The position numbers and the translations under genes were made by a program. This document shows positions 60,825 through 64,000 of a stretch of DNA of 64,000 nt, piece after piece (position 1 is the stretch's first letter; the number at the start of each line of letters is the position of its first letter). This stretch comes from Bacteroidota bacterium (lineage in GTDB: Bacteria > Bacteroidota > Bacteroidia > Chitinophagales > Chitinophagaceae). The DNA is taken from assembly GCA_023417815.1 (NCBI GenBank), contig JAEZEI010000068.1, positions 1-64,000 on the forward strand, in the 5' to 3' direction. The notes beneath the pieces are model-generated. The model was not told where the DNA came from. It saw only the letters and a list, made by a program, of their open reading frames with translations, and searched no databases.

Positions 60825-62213
60825 ATGGCATACGACGTAATAGTGCTTGGAAGCGGACCCGGGGGTTATCCTGCTGCGATCCGCGCATCACAGCTTGGTA
60901 AAAAAGTGGCGATCATTGAAAAAGAGAGCCTGGGAGGTATCTGCCTTAACTGGGGATGTATCCCTACCAAGGCCCTGCTGAAGAGCGCGCAGGTATATGA
61001 ATACACCCGTCATGCTGCCGATTACGGAATCAATGTAAAGGAAGCGACCCATGATTTTGGAGGAGTGGTGAAGCGCAGTCGCGGTGTGGCCGACAAAATG
61101 AGCAAGGGGGTTCAGTTCCTCATGAAAAAGAATAAGATCGAGGTGATCATGGGCTTCGGTAAACTGGTTGCTCCCGGAAAGATCGAAGTGACCGGTTCTG
61201 ATAATAATAAGCAGGTGGTGGAAGCAAAGAATATTGTGATCGCAACCGGCGGGCGCGCGCGCGAATTGCCTTCCATGCCTATCGACGGCAAGAAGATCAT
61301 CGGCTACCGCGAGGCTATGGTGCTGCCCCAGCAACCAAAAAGCATGATCATCTGCGGCAGCGGCGCTATCGGCTCCGAATTCGCCTATTTCTATAACAGC
61401 ATGGGCACAAAGGTCACTATCGTGGAATTCATGCCCAGGATCGTGCCTGTGGAAGATGAAGACATCAGCAAGGAACTGGAAAAGCAATACAAGAAACAAG
61501 GCATCAGCATAATGACCAACAGCGAGGTGCTTAAAGTGGATACTTCAGGAAATGGTGTGAAAGCTACTGTGAAGACAGCATCAGGCGAACAGGTACTTGA
61601 AGCAGATATCCTGCTTAGCGCTGTGGGTGTTGTTGCAAATATTGAAAACATCGGGCTGGAACAACTTGGCATCAAAACAGAAAAAGGAAAGATAGTGGTG
61701 GATGCCAACCAGCAAACCTCTGTTCCGGGGATATATGCCATCGGCGACTGCACACCGGGACAAGCACTTGCGCACGTTGCTGCGAAGGAAGGGATCAATG
61801 CTGCAGAGCACCTTTCGGGACATAAGGTAGAACCAATGGACTATAACAACATTCCTGGCTGTACTTATTGCACACCGGAGATCGCATCCGTTGGTTATAC
61901 AGAAAAGGCTGCGAAAGAAGCAGGCTATGAAGTAAAGGTGGGCAAGTTCCCGTTCATGGCAAGCGGTAAGGCCAGTGCTGCCGGGGCCACCGAAGGTTTT
62001 GTAAAGGTTGTTTACGATGCCAAGTACGGCGAATTCCTGGGATGCCATATGATCGGCGCCAATGTTACTGAAATGATCGCTGAAGCTGTGGTGGCACGCA
62101 AACTGGAAACCACCGCCCACGAGATCCTGAATGCAGTGCACCCCCACCCAACCATGAGCGAAGCGCTTAAAGAAGCCACCGCCGCGGCATATGGAGAGGC
62201 GATTGATATTTAA
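60825..62213 (+). CDS. lpd: Dihydrolipoyl dehydrogenase (E3)
   Basis: 462 residues from the ATG at 60825 (MAYDVIVLGSGPGGYPAA); an upstream in-frame start would add nine residues. It reoxidises lipoamide in 2-oxoacid dehydrogenases and the glycine cleavage system. The FAD motif is GSGPGG, the redox disulfide C40/C45 in GICLNWGCIPTK, the NAD motif CGSGAIGSEFA, and the catalytic His is in HPHPTMSEAL. It stands alone, away from E1/E2 genes. GC content and GC-ending codons are higher than in neighbouring genes. Confidence 0.96.
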   Translation: MAYDVIVLGSGPGGYPAAIRASQLGKKVAIIEKESLGGICLNWGCIPTKALLKSAQVYEYTRHAADYGINVKEATHDFGGVVKRSRGVADKMSKGVQFLMKKNKIEVIMGFGKLVAPGKIEVTGSDNNKQVVEAKNIVIATGGRARELPSMPIDGKKIIGYREAMVLPQQPKSMIICGSGAIGSEFAYFYNSMGTKVTIVEFMPRIVPVEDEDISKELEKQYKKQGISIMTNSEVLKVDTSGNGVKATVKTASGEQVLEADILLSAVGVVANIENIGLEQLGIKTEKGKIVVDANQQTSVPGIYAIGDCTPGQALAHVAAKEGINAAEHLSGHKVEPMDYNNIPGCTYCTPEIASVGYTEKAAKEAGYEVKVGKFPFMASGKASAAGATEGFVKVVYDAKYGEFLGCHMIGANVTEMIAEAVVARKLETTAHEILNAVHPHPTMSEALKEATAAAYGEAIDI

Positions 62214-62245
62214 GTTGGAGGTTGGAAGTTTGAGGTTGGAGGTTT
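62214..62245 (-). repeat. Inverted copy of the heptamer repeat downstream of lpd
   Basis: The plus strand reads GTTGGAGGTTGGAAGTTTGA and continues GGTTGGAGGTTT. This is the reverse complement of units in 60696-60785, and it starts on the base after the lpd stop codon. Confidence 0.9.
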
Positions 62246-62266
62246 AGCTGCCATATAAAAACTGTA

Positions 62267-62292
62267 GAGACGCATATTTGCGTCTCTTTTTT
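62267..62292 (+). terminator. Terminator after lpd
   Basis: GAGACGCA/TGCGTCTC (62267-62274 with 62279-62286) with a 4-base loop, then TTTTTTG. Confidence 0.9.
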
Positions 62293-62343
62293 GTTACACT
62301 GCGATCACAGAGAAGGCGCTGAGTTGCACAGAAGGAGTATTTG

Positions 62344-62955
62344 TTATTTATCGGGTTCGGGAACTCCGTTATACCACCGGATATATTTTAATTTATCTGC
62401 ATCGGTATAAATATTATTCTTCTTCAGGTCTGCAAGGATCGCCTTATTATCAGCAACCACCTTTTTAATATTTCCTTTACCGGCATATTTTACTTTTCCG
62501 GATTTCATGACCAGCATGATCTCATGTGATGCAGGAACGGCGGCTGTGGCAGCAAGGGTAATCAATGGAATAATTCCCGGACCGGCGATCAACAGGTTTT
62601 TTTGCTTGTAGAACAGGTATGGATTTGGACCATCGCATTGCAGTTTCCAGAAGTGAACATTGAAGTCGAAATAATCTGTTACATAAACACTGCTTCCATC
62701 ACTGAATCCCCATGTTCGCCGCAACTGCTTTTTGGTGATCCCGTCTCCACTTATCCTGACCTTCGCAGCAATAATAGTAGGATCTTTTTTTGTTGCCTGC
62801 AATAATTCTACTTCAAAATCCGGTGTATAGGACGGCTCGTTATTAAGGTACTCCTGGTAGGTCTTATAAAATCCTTTCTTATACTTCTGAAGATCTGCCT
62901 GTGAATAGGCATGAAGGGTCACGAAAAGAAATAACAGCAGCAGTTGTGGTTTCAT
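62344..62955 (-). CDS. Secreted protein of unknown function
   Basis: 203 residues with a signal peptide (MKPQLLLLFLFVTLHAYSQ). I do not recognise the family with confidence. The mature part has a GFYKTYQEYLNNEPS segment, a two-residue-spaced KKQLRRTWGFSDGSSVYV stretch, a small hydrophobic patch (GPGIIPLITLAATAAVP, about 122-140, too weak to be sure of a membrane span) and a Lys-rich C-terminal third. The start of the mature part recalls uncharacterised Bacteroidota proteins with TYQEF-type openings. It is 26 bases from the DUF4197 gene and probably co-transcribed. Confidence 0.75.
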   Translation of the reverse strand: MKPQLLLLFLFVTLHAYSQADLQKYKKGFYKTYQEYLNNEPSYTPDFEVELLQATKKDPTIIAAKVRISGDGITKKQLRRTWGFSDGSSVYVTDYFDFNVHFWKLQCDGPNPYLFYKQKNLLIAGPGIIPLITLAATAAVPASHEIMLVMKSGKVKYAGKGNIKKVVADNKAILADLKKNNIYTDADKLKYIRWYNGVPEPDK

Positions 62956-62981
62956 TTTGAATTTATATAGGTAATACTTCC

Positions 62982-63695
62982 TTATCCGAAAACCTTCTTA
63001 AGCAGGTCGCTAACCCTTGCTGCCGGATCTTTACGGATCTTTTGCTCTTCGAGTCCTATTGTATAGAACAGCCCTTCGAGGGCTTTGGAAGTTACGTAGG
63101 CAGCGAGGTCGGTTTCCACCTTTGATGAGGAAAAGCGATTATAGTTCGTGAAAACGGTGTTCCAGTGCTGGGTGGCATTTACCTTATCGAGGGAGGTATT
63201 GATCACCGGGCGCATCCTTTCTGTGAGTTCTGCCGTGGTCATCTTCTTAAGATATTCTGTAGCTGCGAAATCACCGCCCCTGAGGATGCTTAAACCATCC
63301 TGCAGGGTCATTTTCTTAATGGCATCGATAAAGATGGAAGAAACATCCCCGGCGGCATCTTCTGCTGCCCTGTTCATTGAAAGGATGGCCTTATCCACCA
63401 TATTGCCCATACCCATTGAACGCAGGGTCTTTTCTACCTTCTTAGCTTCTTCGGGCATCATGATCTTTATCGCCTCATTGGCAAAATAACCGTCGGCCTT
63501 GTGCAGCAGGTTCGTACTGTTCACTGCGCCAACAGATAATGCTTCTCTCAGTCCACCAATGATCTCTTCATTCGAAAGCGATGACGATGATGTTTTGATC
63601 CCGACTTTTTCACCGAGTTTTTTAAGACCGCCTAATTGCGCGTGGAGTGTAAATGCAGCGGACAGTAAGCAGACAGATAGGAAAATTTTCTTCAT
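62982..63695 (-). CDS. DUF4197 family secreted protein
   Basis: 237 residues with a signal peptide (MKKIFLSVCLLSAAFTLHAQ). The mature protein is helical, with LSNEEIIGGLREALSVGAVN and ALEGLFYTIGLEEQKIRKDP, the two hallmark segments of DUF4197. The function is unknown; it is expected in the periplasm. First gene of a two-gene minus-strand unit with the gene at 62344. Confidence 0.88.
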   Translation of the reverse strand: MKKIFLSVCLLSAAFTLHAQLGGLKKLGEKVGIKTSSSSLSNEEIIGGLREALSVGAVNSTNLLHKADGYFANEAIKIMMPEEAKKVEKTLRSMGMGNMVDKAILSMNRAAEDAAGDVSSIFIDAIKKMTLQDGLSILRGGDFAATEYLKKMTTAELTERMRPVINTSLDKVNATQHWNTVFTNYNRFSSSKVETDLAAYVTSKALEGLFYTIGLEEQKIRKDPAARVSDLLKKVFG

Positions 63696-63774
63696 ACCAA
63701 TGGTTTTTCTGGTTTAGGAACATAACAAATGTAACCGGAATGTTGCAAATGAAGGGTTAAAAACGAAAATGCAT

Positions 63775-63782
63775 TTTCTTTG
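63775..63782 (+). promoter_or_regulatory. Weak -7 element immediately before the last gene
   Basis: TTTCTTTG matches TAnnTTTG in seven of eight positions at best and ends five bases before the ATG at 63788, the same placement as at tyrS, mutS and the 49433 methyltransferase. Confidence 0.4.
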
Positions 63783-63787
63783 CCGCT

Positions 63788-64000
63788 ATGAAAATAGCAG
63801 TACTAGGAGCCGGAATGGTGGGCAGGACCATGGCGGAAGACCTTTCTACATTCCATGAAGTGACTTCTTACGACATAAATGAATCAAACCTCTCAAAGCT
63901 CCGCGGCGTTAAGGGTGTAAAGGCCGACCTTTCAGCATACGGCGAATATCCTGAATTGCTTCAGCATGCCGACCTGGTAATATCTGCGGTTCCGGGATTC
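63788..64000 (+). CDS. Saccharopine dehydrogenase-like protein (5' part only)
   Basis: 71 codons are visible before the right edge, all open. The N-terminus MKIAVLGAGMVGRTMAEDL has the GxGxxG NAD(P) motif, followed by YDINESNLSKL and DLVISAVPGF, the Rossmann start of the saccharopine dehydrogenase/LYS9-type oxidoreductases. The substrate cannot be judged from this part. Confidence 0.75.
   Translation, partial: MKIAVLGAGMVGRTMAEDLSTFHEVTSYDINESNLSKLRGVKGVKADLSAYGEYPELLQHADLVISAVPGF

Noticed and set aside
60888..61499. 203-codon frame antisense to lpd
   Set aside because: Shadow of a GC-rich coding gene; no recognised domain or start signal.
1..64000. A defence system, secondary-metabolite cluster or other new multi-gene system
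   Set aside because: I looked for nucleases, helicases, toxin-antitoxin pairs, NRPS/PKS modules and phage genes and saw none. The unusual content is limited to the points listed as findings.

Overview
The window looks like a chromosomal segment of a Bacteroidota bacterium, most likely of the Chitinophagia (Chitinophagaceae) type. The evidence is type IX secretion (T9SS) C-terminal sorting domains on several secreted proteins, a PorU/PorV-type pair, a bacterial serine palmitoyltransferase, weak Shine-Dalgarno signals, and recurrent promoters of the Bacteroidota form (-7 TAnnTTTG, best case with TTTG 17 bases upstream). The genus assignment is inference; no rRNA is present.

Region 1 (1-12.03 kb) is read almost entirely on the minus strand and is built around the translation machinery. 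From right to left it holds rpsU, a XerC/D recombinase, a short hibernation factor, then tRNA-Thr(UGU), tRNA-Tyr(GUA), tRNA-Gly(UCC), tRNA-Thr(GGU), tuf, tRNA-Trp, secE and nusG. This is the same order as the thrU-tyrU-glyT-thrT-tufB-secE-nusG block of E. coli. About 3 kb (a DUF4920 gene, a membrane sulfatase and a broken HTH gene) then separates nusG from rplK-rplA-rplJ-rplL. A terminator follows rplL, and the next gene is a secreted metzincin protease that runs off the left edge, so rpoB-rpoC do not follow rplL here.

Region 2 (12.1-20.8 kb) starts with riboflavin synthase. It continues into an AT-rich block with a T9SS-exported subtilase, a large YadA-head-like repeat protein, a polyprenyl-phosphate-type glycosyltransferase, a methyltransferase and a YfhO-like membrane protein. 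The last three suggest surface glycan work, and the block may have been acquired.

Region 3 (20.8-34.4 kb) holds an HscA-type Hsp70, a 1689-residue C25 protease with a PorV-family partner (PorU2/PorV2-like), tyrS, and a complete cyanophycin locus: cyanophycinase divergent from cyanophycin synthetase. A tRNA-Gln follows.

Region 4 (34.4-50.2 kb) is a mosaic of single housekeeping genes: a PafA-like phosphatase, serine palmitoyltransferase (sphingolipid synthesis), a SemiSWEET transporter, a thioredoxin-fold protein, UbiX, LolA, a DUF4407 membrane protein, MutS, a T9SS cargo protein, tryptophan 2,3-dioxygenase, cysteine desulfurase, a phosphoglucosamine mutase-type enzyme and a methyltransferase.

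Region 5 (50.2-64 kb) has a tandem, translationally coupled pair of LTA-synthase-like sulfatases beside a PAP2 phosphatase. After these come a CNNM/HlyC transporter, a DUF6702 protein, a HupE-like protein, an M1 aminopeptidase, a small T9SS cargo, dihydrolipoyl dehydrogenase flanked by inverted heptamer repeats, two small secreted proteins, and the start of a saccharopine dehydrogenase-like gene. No insertion sequence, prophage, CRISPR array or obvious defence island was seen. The most unusual points are the split ribosomal/RNA-polymerase operon, the cyanophycin locus with a possible primer-making site, the PorU2/V2 pair, the repeats at tRNA-Trp and lpd, and a set of promoters placed 4-6 bases before start codons.
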